Positions 36,478-45,071 are shown, counted from the first letter of the stretch. The stretch is 64,000 bases of DNA from Pseudomonas sp. Irchel 3A7 (GCF_900187565.1 NZ_FYED01000005.1:372001-436000), one strand, 5' to 3'. Translations and numbers: made by a program. The notes: generated by a model from the letters alone, not told the origin.

Positions 36478-37033
36478 CGACAACGCTCCAATCGATCAAA
36501 TCCATGTTTCGTTTTGCGATCCTCATGTCTCGCAATGCCTGTTGTGGTGCTGCACGCCACAGTCGACAACGTGCGTCATAGTGGAGCTGTCCGACCAAAT
36601 CCTGGGCTTTCTGGCGAGTGTGTATGAATTCGATCGTGCCCCAGCGACCGCATGAGATGGTGTTGCTACGTCCGGATGACATCAGCGTGATCCAGTTGAT
36701 AGGGATCTGCGAAATAACGCCGCAATCACTCAATGCCGTTTCAAGACTGATGTAGTTGAACTGCATCGCACGTAATCTGGCGGCGGCATGAAAGAGCACC
36801 AATCCGCTGGAGGCTTGCATCCCTTCAAACAGATAAAGACCTCGACACACTCGCGTCAGATATCCTTCGGAAGCTATTCGGCTCAATAAGGTTTTATAGG
36901 CCCCCTCGGACAGATCTGGCACCAATGCCCTGAGATCGTCTGGTGTAAACAGATAGCGTTCGTCGCTGGCCAAATGAGTCAGTTTCCGGAGGAGTCTTCC
37001 CATCGGTTGATTAGACTTTGAGGACCTATGCAT
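36464..37033 (-). CDS. AbiEi-type antitoxin / transcriptional regulator
   Basis: This 189-aa protein has an N-terminal winged-helix region (LFTPDDLRALVPDLSEGAYKTLLSRIASEGYLTRVCRGLYLF) and a C-terminal domain (FNYISLETALSDCGVISQIPINWITLMSSGRSNTISCGRWGTIEFIHTR) typical of AbiEi antitoxins, which repress their own operon. It precedes and overlaps the AbiEii toxin gene, the standard order. The ATG at 37033 is preferred; an in-frame TTG at 37060 and ATG at 37003 are alternatives. Confidence 0.84.
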   Translation of the reverse strand: MHRSSKSNQPMGRLLRKLTHLASDERYLFTPDDLRALVPDLSEGAYKTLLSRIASEGYLTRVCRGLYLFEGMQASSGLVLFHAAARLRAMQFNYISLETALSDCGVISQIPINWITLMSSGRSNTISCGRWGTIEFIHTRQKAQDLVGQLHYDARCRLWRAAPQQALRDMRIAKRNMDLIDWSVVDELV

Positions 37034-37117
37034 GACCAAACACTCAACAGAAGGTTTCAATTAATGTAACTTACTGTTGAGTCAATCGAAAAGCGAACTG
37101 TATTACCGTCCTACTCA

Positions 37118-38242
37118 TCAGCGATCAAGCTCGCCCTTACCGAGCTCTCGAATATGGGACGCCAATCTAGTCTCACTTTTGCTCAAGGAAAGATTCGGAG
37201 AATTGCGCGCCTGACTCAATGACCGTTCAAGGTGTTTTTCGGCCGCCACAGCATTCCCTGCAACGAATTCCCGAAATGCGAGACAGCGGGGCCGAAGTGA
37301 AGGACAACACCAGTCGACTTCATCACTCAACAAATCGTCTCGCAGCTCTCCCGTGCGCCTTAAAAGCATGGCCTTGGAGAAACCCAACTCAATTTGCAAG
37401 ATCGAGATCAACAGTGCCAGTGACCCCAGATTGTGCGACGACGCCTCCAGCAGGGTTTGCAAATCATGGCGCTGCTGTGTGGCAGCATGCCAATCTCCCT
37501 GAATTTGCAGAGCATTCAAGCGGTACCAGATAGCAAGCAATGGTGCAGGCATCGGCTCAGACGTGAGCAACGCGATGTCGTCATCTGGTAACTCTTCACT
37601 GGGTGTCCCGGCAACAGAAAGTGCCAACAACCGCGCATTCGCAAGCATCGGAATCTGCTCCTCCTTGACCAGACACCATGCGATCAGTCCAGCACCGTCA
37701 CTGCTGCCACCCAAGTAAGTAGGAATCAGATTGGAAACCCCCATTGCAATGTTGCTGACACCGAGCGCCAACATGAACATACGCATCGTTTCCTGTGACG
37801 AAAAGCCAACACCGATGCAAAGGCACCCGACGACCAGGTTTGCCAGCGGCCCCATTACAATCATGACGATGAATTGCCGACTCATAGGCAGGCAAGGGTC
37901 AGCCGCGGCCATGATATAGCCACCCAATTTTGATCGTTTCGGCTGAGGCGACCATCGCATACGCCAACCACGCCGTAGCGGGAGCAGTTCTACCGCGGCA
38001 ACACGCACTGCCAGTACAGTCATGTGACTCCACTTCGCCCCCAGATAGTGGCCGCCTTCATGGATGCAAGTACTCAGGATGATCAATACAACGGTCAAGA
38101 CCGTCGCCCAAAGGGGAGCTAAGTCCGAATCGATGCCAATGCCGAGGATGAAGGCAGTCGCCAGCACTCCACTTACGGACACTATCGTCTGCGATAGCGA
38201 AAGCAGTTTAAACAAGCTCATTACCCATTTGTTGCCCATCAT
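37118..38242 (-). CDS. M50-type membrane zinc metalloprotease, unusual C-terminal extension
   Basis: This 374-aa integral membrane protein has a site-2-protease core. Zinc ligands H61 and H65 and catalytic E62 are in the HEGGH motif within a hydrophobic helix. A second motif NLIPTYLGGSSDGAGL provides the third ligand Asp (~residue 182) after hydrophobic segments at ~125-150. No PDZ domain is seen. The last ~180 residues are soluble and helical (tetratricopeptide-like). The ATG at 38242 is preferred to a TTG at 38314. It lies 84 nt upstream of the AbiE pair on the same strand. Target and role are unknown. Confidence 0.78.
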   Translation of the reverse strand: MMGNKWVMSLFKLLSLSQTIVSVSGVLATAFILGIGIDSDLAPLWATVLTVVLIILSTCIHEGGHYLGAKWSHMTVLAVRVAAVELLPLRRGWRMRWSPQPKRSKLGGYIMAAADPCLPMSRQFIVMIVMGPLANLVVGCLCIGVGFSSQETMRMFMLALGVSNIAMGVSNLIPTYLGGSSDGAGLIAWCLVKEEQIPMLANARLLALSVAGTPSEELPDDDIALLTSEPMPAPLLAIWYRLNALQIQGDWHAATQQRHDLQTLLEASSHNLGSLALLISILQIELGFSKAMLLRRTGELRDDLLSDEVDWCCPSLRPRCLAFREFVAGNAVAAEKHLERSLSQARNSPNLSLSKSETRLASHIRELGKGELDR

Positions 38243-38537
38243 TGAATGCTTACCGCAGTGACCGAGATAGGCCTGCGACTTTAGGTGGTGATGACCTCCA
38301 GCCTCAACCGCCAAACTGCGTAGGAACCAGGTAGGAGACGCGAAGGGAAAGTCCTACAGAAAAAACGCGAAGTGTGATGACCCATTGCAAGTACAACTTC
38401 TGGCGCTGGCTGAGTTTCGATTCGCGCGTGTACCTCGCAATGGATTCCCCCCATTGACCAGCACATGAACTTTTCTTCACCCCGCCTTAATGCCACACCC
38501 TGTACATTTCCCTCGCTCATTCAAGAAACTACGGTTT

Positions 38538-38563
38538 GCCCGCCCTCCCGCGGGCTTTTTTTT
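38538..38563 (+). terminator. Strong rho-independent terminator with no annotated upstream gene
   Basis: GCCCGC, a 6-nt loop (CCTCCC) and GCGGGC followed by eight T form a canonical intrinsic terminator on the plus strand, 40 nt before rimJ. The nearest plus-strand gene upstream ends 3 kb away, and the M50 gene next to it runs the other way. The rest of the 360-nt gap (38243-38602) shows no gene. It therefore probably ends a short RNA or an attenuated leader. Confidence 0.88.
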
Positions 38564-38602
38564 GCCTGTAGATTGGTCGTCATTCCCCCACTGGAGCGCC
38601 AG

Positions 38603-39190
38603 ATGACGATCCTCTCCCTGCCCTGCAAACGCGTGACACTGGCGATCCTGAACCCCAGCCAGGCGGCGCTGGAAAGCGATTTCTATCGACGTAACCACGC
38701 GCACCTCGCCCCCTGGTCACCCGTTAGAGCGGACAATTACTACAGCCCGGAAAGAATCCGTTCGCGCCTGGCGCAACAGGCCATGGCCTTCGATGAAGGG
38801 TATGCAGTGCATTTCGCCGTGCTGGATCGCGACAACGGGCAAATGATCGGTGCGTGCAATTTCAGCGGCATCGTTCGCGGGGCGTTTCAGGCGTGCTATC
38901 TGGGTTACCACATTTGCGAGTCCCGACAGGGTCAGGGGTTGATGCGCGAAGCACTCGAAGCGGGCATCGGCTATATGTTCGAAACCATGAACCTGCACCG
39001 GATCATGGCCAACTACATTCCCGGCAATGAACGCAGTGCGCGGTTGCTGGAACGGCTGGGATTCGAGCGTGAAGGGTATGCCAGGGACTATCTGAACATT
39101 GCCGGGCGCTGGCAGGATCATGTGCTGACAGCACTGGTCAGCAGGGTCTGGGAGGATCCGGACCGGCAATGGTCGCGGCAACTGGGTTAG
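38603..39190 (+). CDS. rimJ: GNAT N-acetyltransferase, RimJ-type
   Basis: This 195-aa GCN5-related acetyltransferase is of the RimJ/RimL group (acetylates N-termini such as ribosomal protein S5). Visible: MTILSLPCKRVTLAILNPSQA...ESDFYRRNHAHLAPWSP, acetyl-CoA-binding YHICESRQGQGLMREALEAGIGYMFETMNLHRIMANYIPGNERSARLLERLGFEREGYARDYLNIAGRWQDHVL. The ATG at 38603 has a GGAG site 7 nt before it. A strong terminator lies just upstream, so expression may depend on read-through or a start inside the 40-nt gap. Confidence 0.9.
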   Translation: MTILSLPCKRVTLAILNPSQAALESDFYRRNHAHLAPWSPVRADNYYSPERIRSRLAQQAMAFDEGYAVHFAVLDRDNGQMIGACNFSGIVRGAFQACYLGYHICESRQGQGLMREALEAGIGYMFETMNLHRIMANYIPGNERSARLLERLGFEREGYARDYLNIAGRWQDHVLTALVSRVWEDPDRQWSRQLG

Positions 39191-39281
39191 CGCGTCCTAA
39201 AGGCGATTAAAATGAGAGGAAAGATCCCACAGGTGTTTCAGGTTGTCCGTCGGAAGTCGGGGAAATAGTCTCTGGTGGTCG

Positions 39282-39488
39282 CTGAAAAATTCAGTGACCG
39301 GGTGTGAGATCCCGGCAACTCATAGTCATCCAATGCCAGTATCCGCATAATTGCCGCCAGCTTTTCCGCTGTCCGTAAATGCGTTATGGCGGCTGTGTGC
39401 GGGCAGACTTTATGTCTGGCCGGGTGCCTATGACCGGTTTTCTCACCTCGCACATAGCTGCCACCTTTTGCCGTGTGAGAAACGGCAA
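39282..39488. other. Hairpin-rich element upstream of the DUF6124 gene
   Basis: Five short perfect inverted repeats lie in about 207 nt: CTGAA/TTCAG (39282-39294), CCGGG/CCCGG (39298-39315), GCCGCCA/TGGCGGC (39353-39393), CAGAC/GTCTG (39404-39418) and TTGCCGT/ACGGCAA (39468-39488). GTGTGAGA occurs in or at the loops of the second and fifth, and its partner TCTCAC lies at 39441-39446, so loop-loop pairing is possible. A minus-strand frame (39238-39507, 89 aa) also spans it. The whole behaves like a structured leader or a short repeated element. Confidence 0.5.
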
Positions 39489-39519
39489 GAGATGGCTTCC
39501 ACCGCATAGGAGCATTGCC

Positions 39520-39792
39520 TTGGATAAGTTAATCCCCGATCCCCCCTTCGAAATCGAAAGACCCTACCGCCCAACCACATTTTTCACCGTCCTCCCCGAC
39601 ATAAAAACCGAAAACCTCCTCGCCCACGCCTGCGAGTCATTAGCCTCAGCCAACGTCATGCTCAACGACTTCGCTACCTACCTGAACGGCCCACAGCGCA
39701 ATACGGCGCTGGTCATTGCACAGATCATCATGCTGGCAGAGCTGGCGGTTAACCGTGCGCTGGATAACGTTGATCCGCAAGAGCAAGTCTGA
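39520..39792 (+). CDS. DUF6124-type small protein with TTG start
   Basis: This 90-aa helical protein is of the DUF6124 type found in many copies in Pseudomonas: LDKLIPDPPFEIERPYRPTTFFTVLPDIKTENLLAHACESLASANVMLNDFATYLNGPQRNTALVIAQIIMLAELAVNRALDNVDPQ. The family usually begins with MDKL..PDPP. Here the matching codon is TTG at 39520, preceded by AGGAG 8 nt upstream, so TTG is the likely start. The ATG at 39379 would add 47 unrelated residues read through the hairpin element. The function of the family is unknown. Confidence 0.8.
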   Translation: MDKLIPDPPFEIERPYRPTTFFTVLPDIKTENLLAHACESLASANVMLNDFATYLNGPQRNTALVIAQIIMLAELAVNRALDNVDPQEQV

Positions 39793-39809
39793 TCACCGCG
39801 TTATCGTTC

Positions 39810-39873
39810 TTCGCGAGCAGGCTCGCTCCCACAAGGGATTGCGCTCTTCTGTGGGAGCGAGCCTGCTCGCGAA
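39810..39873. repeat. REP doublet (REPIN)
   Basis: TTCGCGAGCAGGCTCGCTCCCACA and its inverse TGTGGGAGCGAGCCTGCTCGCGAA are separated by 16 nt: a compact REPIN of the CGAGCCTGCTCG subgroup, also seen at 48139, 52292 and 58459. The rest of the 417-nt gap up to the chemoreceptor gene holds only a candidate FliA promoter. Confidence 0.93.
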
Positions 39874-40093
39874 TGCTGTCTATCAGGCAAAACGATTCAA
39901 AACACCGGGCTGGGTCTCATCCACCATCACCGACTCTTCAGCCATCTGCAGCACGGACATCGCCAACCCCATTTGATGCGTCGAGGGTAGAGGCTCGGGC
40001 GTGGGCAGGCAGTGAAACGCTTGTGAAAAAAAGCTTAAAGGCTACGTAAAAGACGCAAAAACCTTGTTACAGAATCTGCCAGACAAAATCCTT

Positions 40094-40119
40094 TCAGCTC
40101 TCGCGGTTGCGGCCGATAC
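40094..40119 (+). promoter_or_regulatory. Candidate sigma-28 (FliA) promoter of the chemoreceptor gene
   Basis: GCCGATAC at 40112-40119 matches the FliA -10 GCCGATAA at 7 of 8 bases. TCAG at 40094-40097, 14 nt upstream, is a partial -35 match. It lies about 90 nt before a chemotaxis receptor gene, the gene class controlled by FliA. Confidence 0.5.
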
Positions 40120-40209
40120 AAACCTTCTACACACCCTGCTGGCACCTAAAAACAACAATCTTCCAGCCAACCGATGATCGAGAAGCACCACGTTCCTGGA
40201 GGAATTTTG

Positions 40210-42129
40210 ATGAATAGCTGGTTCGGCAATATCAGCGTGAACCTGAAACTGGGCCTGGGGTTTGGCCTGGTCCTGGCCCTGACCTGCGTCCTCGCCCTGA
40301 CCGGCTGGACCAGCCTCGGCAGTTTGATTGACCGCAGCAACTGGATGAGCGACATCACCCAGCTCAACGCCGGCCTGACCAAGCTGCGCGTGGTGCGCCT
40401 GCAATACATGCTGACCAACGGCGATGAAACCACCGCTCAGAATGTGCAGACCAGCCTTGAAGCCTTTTCCGCTCAGCAGCAGGCCCTGCTGGTGAAATTC
40501 AAGAGCCCGGAAAACCTCAAGCTGCTCAAGGAGCAAGGTGCCGTCATCGACGCCTACAAGACGTCGCTGAACAAAATGCGGGGGGCCTATCGCGCCGGCA
40601 ACAGTGCACGGGACGTCATGACCGCCAACGCGGAAACCGCCAACACGCTGATCAACGCCTTGAACAGCCGCGTGCAACAACTGCCGCCGAGCGATCAACG
40701 CTTCGAACAGTTCCAGGCCATCACCGCCGCCAAGGAAGCCTTCCTGCTGGCTCGCTACGAAGTGCGCGGCTACACCGCCACCACCAACGCCGAAACCGAA
40801 CAGAAGGCCGTAGCCCAACTGGACACCGCCATCGCCAGCGTGAAGCAGCTCAACGTGCATTTCGCCGACGTGCAACCGGATGCCCTGCCGCAGTTGGAAA
40901 CCGCACTGGGCAACTACCGCAGCGCCCTGCAGGCTTATAAAGCCGCGAGCAACGATGTGGTGCAGTCGCGCAAGGAAATGACCGACCAGGGCGCCGCCAT
41001 CGTCTCCCTGAGCGAGCAGCTGTATCAGATCCAGCTCGACCGCCGCGATGCCGAAAGCGCCAAGGCCCGCACCCTGCAACTGGTCAGCACGCTGCTGGCA
41101 TTGTTGGTGGGCATCATTGCCGCCGTGCTCATCACCCGCCAGATCACTGGCCCTCTGCGCGATACACTGGCCGTGGTCAATCGCATCGCCAGCGGCGACC
41201 TGTCCCAGGACGTCAAAGTCACCCGCCGCGATGAACTCGGCGTGTTGCAGCAAGGCATCGCGCGCATGGGCGTGACCCTGCGTGACTTGATCAGCGGTAT
41301 CCGTGACGGTGTGACCCAGATCGCCAGCGCCGCCGAAGAACTGTCGGCGGTGACCGAGCAAACCAGCGCCGGCGTGAACAGCCAGAAGGTCGAGACCGAT
41401 CAGGTCGCCACGGCCATGCACGAAATGACGGCGACCGTTCAGGAAGTTGCTCGCAATGCCGAACAGGCCTCACAAGCCGCCGCTGCTGCCGACGGCGAGG
41501 CCCGTGAAGGCGACAAAGTGGTCAACGAAGCCATCGCGCAGATTGAGCGCCTGGCCAGCGAGGTGGTGCGCTCCACCGAAGCCATGAGCGTGCTGCAACA
41601 GGAAAGCGACAAGATCGGCAGCGTCATGGACGTGATCAAGGCCGTGGCCGAACAGACCAACCTGCTGGCACTGAACGCCGCCATCGAAGCGGCCCGTGCC
41701 GGTGAGGCCGGTCGTGGTTTTGCCGTGGTGGCCGATGAGGTGCGCGGCCTGGCCCAGCGCACGCAGAAATCCACCGAAGAAATCGAAGGCCTGGTCGCCG
41801 GCCTGCAAAACGGCACGCAACAAGTGTCGGCGGTGATGAACAACAGCCGCGTACTCACCGACAGCAGCGTGGCCCTGACCCGCAAAGCCGGCGAGTCACT
41901 GGAAAGCATCACCCGCACGGTGTCCAACATCCAGTCGATGAACCAGCAAATCGCCGCTGCCGCCGAGCAGCAAAGCGCGGTGGCCGAAGAGATCAGCCGC
42001 AGCATCATCAACGTGCGCGACGTGTCGGAACAGACCGCCGCGGCCAGCGACGAGACGGCCAAGTCCAGTGTTGAACTGGCGCGGTTGGGGAATCAGTTGC
42101 AGATGATGGTCAGCCACTTCCGGGTCTGA
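40210..42129 (+). CDS. Methyl-accepting chemotaxis protein with large helical sensor domain
   Basis: This 639-aa transmembrane chemoreceptor has a first membrane helix at ~10-35 ([22 protein letters not shown]). A ~250-residue all-helical periplasmic sensor follows, whose size fits the helical bimodular (HBM) type known from McpS-like receptors. The second helix lies at ~290-312 ([15 protein letters not shown]), HAMP at ~313-365, and the signalling hairpin with the conserved tip [38 protein letters not shown]. No C-terminal CheR-docking pentapeptide is present. The start has a GGAGGA site. The ligand cannot be read from the sequence. Confidence 0.93.
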   Translation: MNSWFGNISVNLKLGLGFGLVLALTCVLALTGWTSLGSLIDRSNWMSDITQLNAGLTKLRVVRLQYMLTNGDETTAQNVQTSLEAFSAQQQALLVKFKSPENLKLLKEQGAVIDAYKTSLNKMRGAYRAGNSARDVMTANAETANTLINALNSRVQQLPPSDQRFEQFQAITAAKEAFLLARYEVRGYTATTNAETEQKAVAQLDTAIASVKQLNVHFADVQPDALPQLETALGNYRSALQAYKAASNDVVQSRKEMTDQGAAIVSLSEQLYQIQLDRRDAESAKARTLQLVSTLLALLVGIIAAVLITRQITGPLRDTLAVVNRIASGDLSQDVKVTRRDELGVLQQGIARMGVTLRDLISGIRDGVTQIASAAEELSAVTEQTSAGVNSQKVETDQVATAMHEMTATVQEVARNAEQASQAAAAADGEAREGDKVVNEAIAQIERLASEVVRSTEAMSVLQQESDKIGSVMDVIKAVAEQTNLLALNAAIEAARAGEAGRGFAVVADEVRGLAQRTQKSTEEIEGLVAGLQNGTQQVSAVMNNSRVLTDSSVALTRKAGESLESITRTVSNIQSMNQQIAAAAEQQSAVAEEISRSIINVRDVSEQTAAASDETAKSSVELARLGNQLQMMVSHFRV

Positions 42130-42158
42130 CATTCAGCCAGCGGTATATCACCAATCCA

Positions 42159-42222
42159 ATCGCGGGCAAGCCCGCTCCCACAGGTTCAGTGAACATCCTG
42201 TGGGAGCGGGCTTGCCCGCGAT
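42159..42222. repeat. REP doublet (REPIN), GGGCAAGCCC subgroup
   Basis: ATCGCGGGCAAGCCCGCTCCCACAGG and the inverse CCTGTGGGAGCGGGCTTGCCCGCGAT are separated by 12 nt, between the chemoreceptor and VOC genes. It is the only member of this core subgroup in the window. Confidence 0.92.
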
Positions 42223-42248
42223 GGCGATGTATCTGTCACCAAAGAAAT

Positions 42249-42617
42249 TCAGACACTGATCGCATTGGTAAACACCAACCGGTTACCAAACGGATCGCTG
42301 ATGGTCATGTCCTGGCTGCCCCATGGCATCGCCTGGATATGCGGGCGGGAGAATGGATAGTCCTTGGCCAGCAGTTGCTGTTGGAAGGCTTCCAGTTCAT
42401 CGGTCTCGATGCGCAAGGCCGAGCCCGGTGTCGCATCGCCGTGGTGTTCGGACAGGTGCAACACGCACTCGCCCCGAGACACTTGCAGGTACAACGGGAA
42501 GTTGGCTTCGAAACGGTGCTGCCAGTCGATCTTGAATCCAAGGAAGTCGACGTAGAATTCAACAGCCTTGATTTCATCGAAGATCCGCAGGATCGGGGTG
42601 GTTTTGCCGAAGCTCAT
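42249..42617 (-). CDS. Glyoxalase/bleomycin-resistance (VOC) family protein
   Basis: This 122-aa single-module vicinal-oxygen-chelate protein contains TPILRIFDEIKAVEFYVDFLGFKIDWQHRFEANFPLYLQVSRGECVLHLSEHHGDATPGSALRIETDELEAFQQQLLAKDYPF...DMTISDPFGNRLVF. It most resembles bleomycin-binding-type members, which bind ligands as dimers without catalysis, but substrate or ligand cannot be assigned. The gene is alone between a REPIN and the D-aminoacylase operon. Confidence 0.86.
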   Translation of the reverse strand: MSFGKTTPILRIFDEIKAVEFYVDFLGFKIDWQHRFEANFPLYLQVSRGECVLHLSEHHGDATPGSALRIETDELEAFQQQLLAKDYPFSRPHIQAMPWGSQDMTISDPFGNRLVFTNAISV

Positions 42618-42736
42618 CGAGTTGCTCCCAGACAGAAATAGCCCACAGTGTAGCCGGGCTGTACGTCAGCAATTCGGCTTGCTGGCAGCATTCTTTAATC
42701 TCAATATGCCATCACTGTGACGCACAACCCAAAACG

Positions 42737-44194
42737 TCATTGAAACCCGTCACGCAAATCCCCCTCCCGCGCCAGAAACCGCCCTTCCCTGCGCCCGTTC
42801 GCCTGACCGTCGCGGTAGCTCAGCACACCATTGACCCACACCCCTTCGATGCCTTCGGCCGCCCGTTGCGGATCATTGAAGTCCGCAACATCGCGAATGG
42901 TCGCCGGGTTGAACAACACCAGATCCGCCCAATGCCCTTCACGAATCTCGCCGCGTTCCTTCAAACCGAATCGCGACGCCGACAGCCCGGTCATTTTGTG
43001 CACGGCGGTGTGCAGCGCAAACAGGCCCACGTCTCGGCTGAAATGTCCGAGTACTCGTGGGAAGGCGCCCCACAGCCGTGGATGTGGAAACGGGTCTTCC
43101 GGCAAGCCATCGGAACCGACCATCGACAGTGGATGCGCGAGGATTCGTCGCACATCGGCCTCGTCCATCCCGTAATACACCGCGCCGGCCGGTTGCAGCT
43201 GGCGGGCCGCGTCGAGCAACGACAGGTTCCACTCGGCGGCGATGTCCATCAAGTCGCGGCCGCCCATTTCCGGGTGCGGCGTGGACCAGGTGATGGTGAT
43301 GCGATGGGCATCGGTGACTTGCTTGAGGTCCAGGGTCGACGAGCTCGCGGCATACGGATAGCAGTCGCAGCCCACCGGATGGGTTTTCGCCGCCTGTTCC
43401 AAGGATGCCAGCAGTTGCGGACTGCGTCCCCAGTTACCGGCGCCGGCACATTTGAGGTGGGAAATGATCACCGGGGATTTCGCATGGCGACCGATCTGGA
43501 ACGCCTCGTCCATGGCCTCCAGCACCGGTTCGAATTCGCTGCGCAAATGGGTGGTGTAGACCGCGCCGAAGGCCGTCAGCTCTTCGGTCAGTTGCATGAC
43601 TTCGTCGGTGGATGCCGAGAACGCGCTGGCATAGGCAAGTCCGGTGGACAAGCCCAGCGCACCAGCCTCCAGGCTCTCGCGCAGTTGCTCGCGCATCGCC
43701 GCTGTTTCATCGGGGGTCGCCGTGCGAAACAGGTCATCGAGGTGGTTGCTGCGCAACGCGGTATGGCCCACCAGAGCGGCCACGTTCAGTGTGGTATTCG
43801 CCGCTTCGACCGCGGCGCGGTAATCGCTGAATTTAGGGTAAACAAAGGCAGCGCAGGTGCCGAGCAGGTTCATCGGGTCCGGTGGATCGCCGCGCAAACT
43901 CACCGGTGAGGCGCTGATCCCGCAGTTGCCGACGATCACCGTGGTCACGCCCTGACTGAGCTTGGGCAGCATCTGCGGCTGGCGGATCACCACCGTGTCA
44001 TCATGGGTGTGCACGTCGATGAAACCCGGCGCCAGCACGTGACCCTGCGCGTCGATTTCTTCAGCGGCGCGGGCGTCGTGCAAGTCGCCGATGCGCTCGA
44101 TGCGACCGTTGAGAATCGCCACGTCACCCGGATAACCGGGGCTGTTGCTGCCATCAATGATCAAGGCGTTGCGGATCAGCGTGTCGTACATCAT
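42737..44194 (-). CDS. N-acyl-D-amino-acid deacylase (D-aminoacylase)
   Basis: This 485-aa amidohydrolase-superfamily enzyme hydrolyses N-acyl-D-amino acids to D-amino acids. The metal site HTHDD occurs in APGFIDVHTHDDTVV, with further ligands in VIVGNCGIS (Cys ligand), TTHLRSE and VIISHLKCAGAGNWG, and the catalytic Asp region HPLSMVGSDGLPEDPFPHPRLWG. The length is as in Alcaligenes D-aminoacylases (~480 aa). The start 44194 lies one nt after the stop of the RpiR gene (ATGATG, second Met at 44191 possible). It is the last gene of a gntP-rpiR-deacylase operon. Confidence 0.92.
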   Translation of the reverse strand: MMYDTLIRNALIIDGSNSPGYPGDVAILNGRIERIGDLHDARAAEEIDAQGHVLAPGFIDVHTHDDTVVIRQPQMLPKLSQGVTTVIVGNCGISASPVSLRGDPPDPMNLLGTCAAFVYPKFSDYRAAVEAANTTLNVAALVGHTALRSNHLDDLFRTATPDETAAMREQLRESLEAGALGLSTGLAYASAFSASTDEVMQLTEELTAFGAVYTTHLRSEFEPVLEAMDEAFQIGRHAKSPVIISHLKCAGAGNWGRSPQLLASLEQAAKTHPVGCDCYPYAASSSTLDLKQVTDAHRITITWSTPHPEMGGRDLMDIAAEWNLSLLDAARQLQPAGAVYYGMDEADVRRILAHPLSMVGSDGLPEDPFPHPRLWGAFPRVLGHFSRDVGLFALHTAVHKMTGLSASRFGLKERGEIREGHWADLVLFNPATIRDVADFNDPQRAAEGIEGVWVNGVLSYRDGQANGRREGRFLAREGDLRDGFQ

Positions 44195-44195
44195 G

Positions 44196-45056
44196 TCAGT
44201 CTCCCAGCGGCAAGTGATCGTCGCCGCCGCGGTAATCGTCCAGGGCGAGTTTGATCCGCCGCAGACGCTCTTGATTGTCTTGAGGATTGGCCAGTGCCAG
44301 CTCGGTGGCAAGCACATCGATGGCGAGCAACATGCCGTAACGTGCCGCCGTCGGTTTGTAGATGAAGGAGGTTTCGGCGCTTTGCAGCGGCAGCACGATG
44401 TCGGCCAATTGCGCCAACGGAGAGTCGCTGCGGGTAATGGCCAGAATCCGTGCGCCGTAGCTGCGGGCCAGCTCCACCGTTTCAATCAGCTCCGGAGTGA
44501 TGCCGGTCAGCGAACAGACGATAACCACGTGTTCGGCGCTGAGACTGGAGGCCGTGATGCGCATCATCACCGCGTCGTGGCACACCGCGATCGGGTAGCC
44601 GAGTCGCACCAGGCGCACCTGCAACTCATCACTGCACAAGGTCGAGCAGCCCCCCATGCCAAAGGCGTGGATCATCCGCGCCTTGCCCAGCAGTTTTACT
44701 GCATCGCTGAAGCGCGACTCGTCGAAGGCCGCCAGATGCTGGCGCAGGGTCGACTCGATATCACCCACGATCTGCCCGTAGAACGCTGATTGCTCAGGCG
44801 TGCCCGCCGGGTCGAGAAAGCGGCTGCCGACACCGCTGGCCTGGGCCAGTTGCAGGCGCAGGTCACGCAAGTCGCGGCAGCCGACCGTGCGGGCGAAACG
44901 CGACAGCGTCGCCGTACTCACTTCCGCCCGCTGCGCCAGCTCATCGAGGCTGGCGGACGCGGCAAACCCTACGTCGTCGAGCATCAGGCGGGCGATGCGT
45001 CCTTCACCGGCGCTGAAAGAATCCTGGCGGGCGCGAATCTGGTAAAGGATGTCCAT
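44196..45056 (-). CDS. RpiR-family transcriptional regulator
   Basis: This 286-aa regulator has an N-terminal HTH_6 domain (ARLMLDDVGFAASASLDELAQRAEVSTATLSRFARTVGCRDLRDLRLQL) and a C-terminal SIS domain (MIHAFGMGGCSTLCSDELQVRLVRLGYPIAV; VVIVCSLTGITPELIETVELARSYGARILAITRSDSPLAQLADIVLPL). SIS domains of this family bind phosphosugars or related small molecules. It sits between the permease and deacylase genes on the same strand, so it probably controls this operon. An in-operon position suggests autoregulation. Confidence 0.92.
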   Translation of the reverse strand: MDILYQIRARQDSFSAGEGRIARLMLDDVGFAASASLDELAQRAEVSTATLSRFARTVGCRDLRDLRLQLAQASGVGSRFLDPAGTPEQSAFYGQIVGDIESTLRQHLAAFDESRFSDAVKLLGKARMIHAFGMGGCSTLCSDELQVRLVRLGYPIAVCHDAVMMRITASSLSAEHVVIVCSLTGITPELIETVELARSYGARILAITRSDSPLAQLADIVLPLQSAETSFIYKPTAARYGMLLAIDVLATELALANPQDNQERLRRIKLALDDYRGGDDHLPLGD

Positions 45057-45071
45057 GGCGGGCGGCTCCGG

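Noticed and set aside
39238-39507. 89-codon minus-strand frame in the hairpin-rich element
   Set aside because: No ribosome site and no recognised family; overlaps structured DNA. Kept only as part of the element, not as a gene.
39883-39972. 29-codon minus-strand frame between REPIN and chemoreceptor
   Set aside because: Reads plausibly (MGLAMSVLQMAEESV...) but is too short, has no clear ribosome site, and the frame continues upstream without an ordered start.
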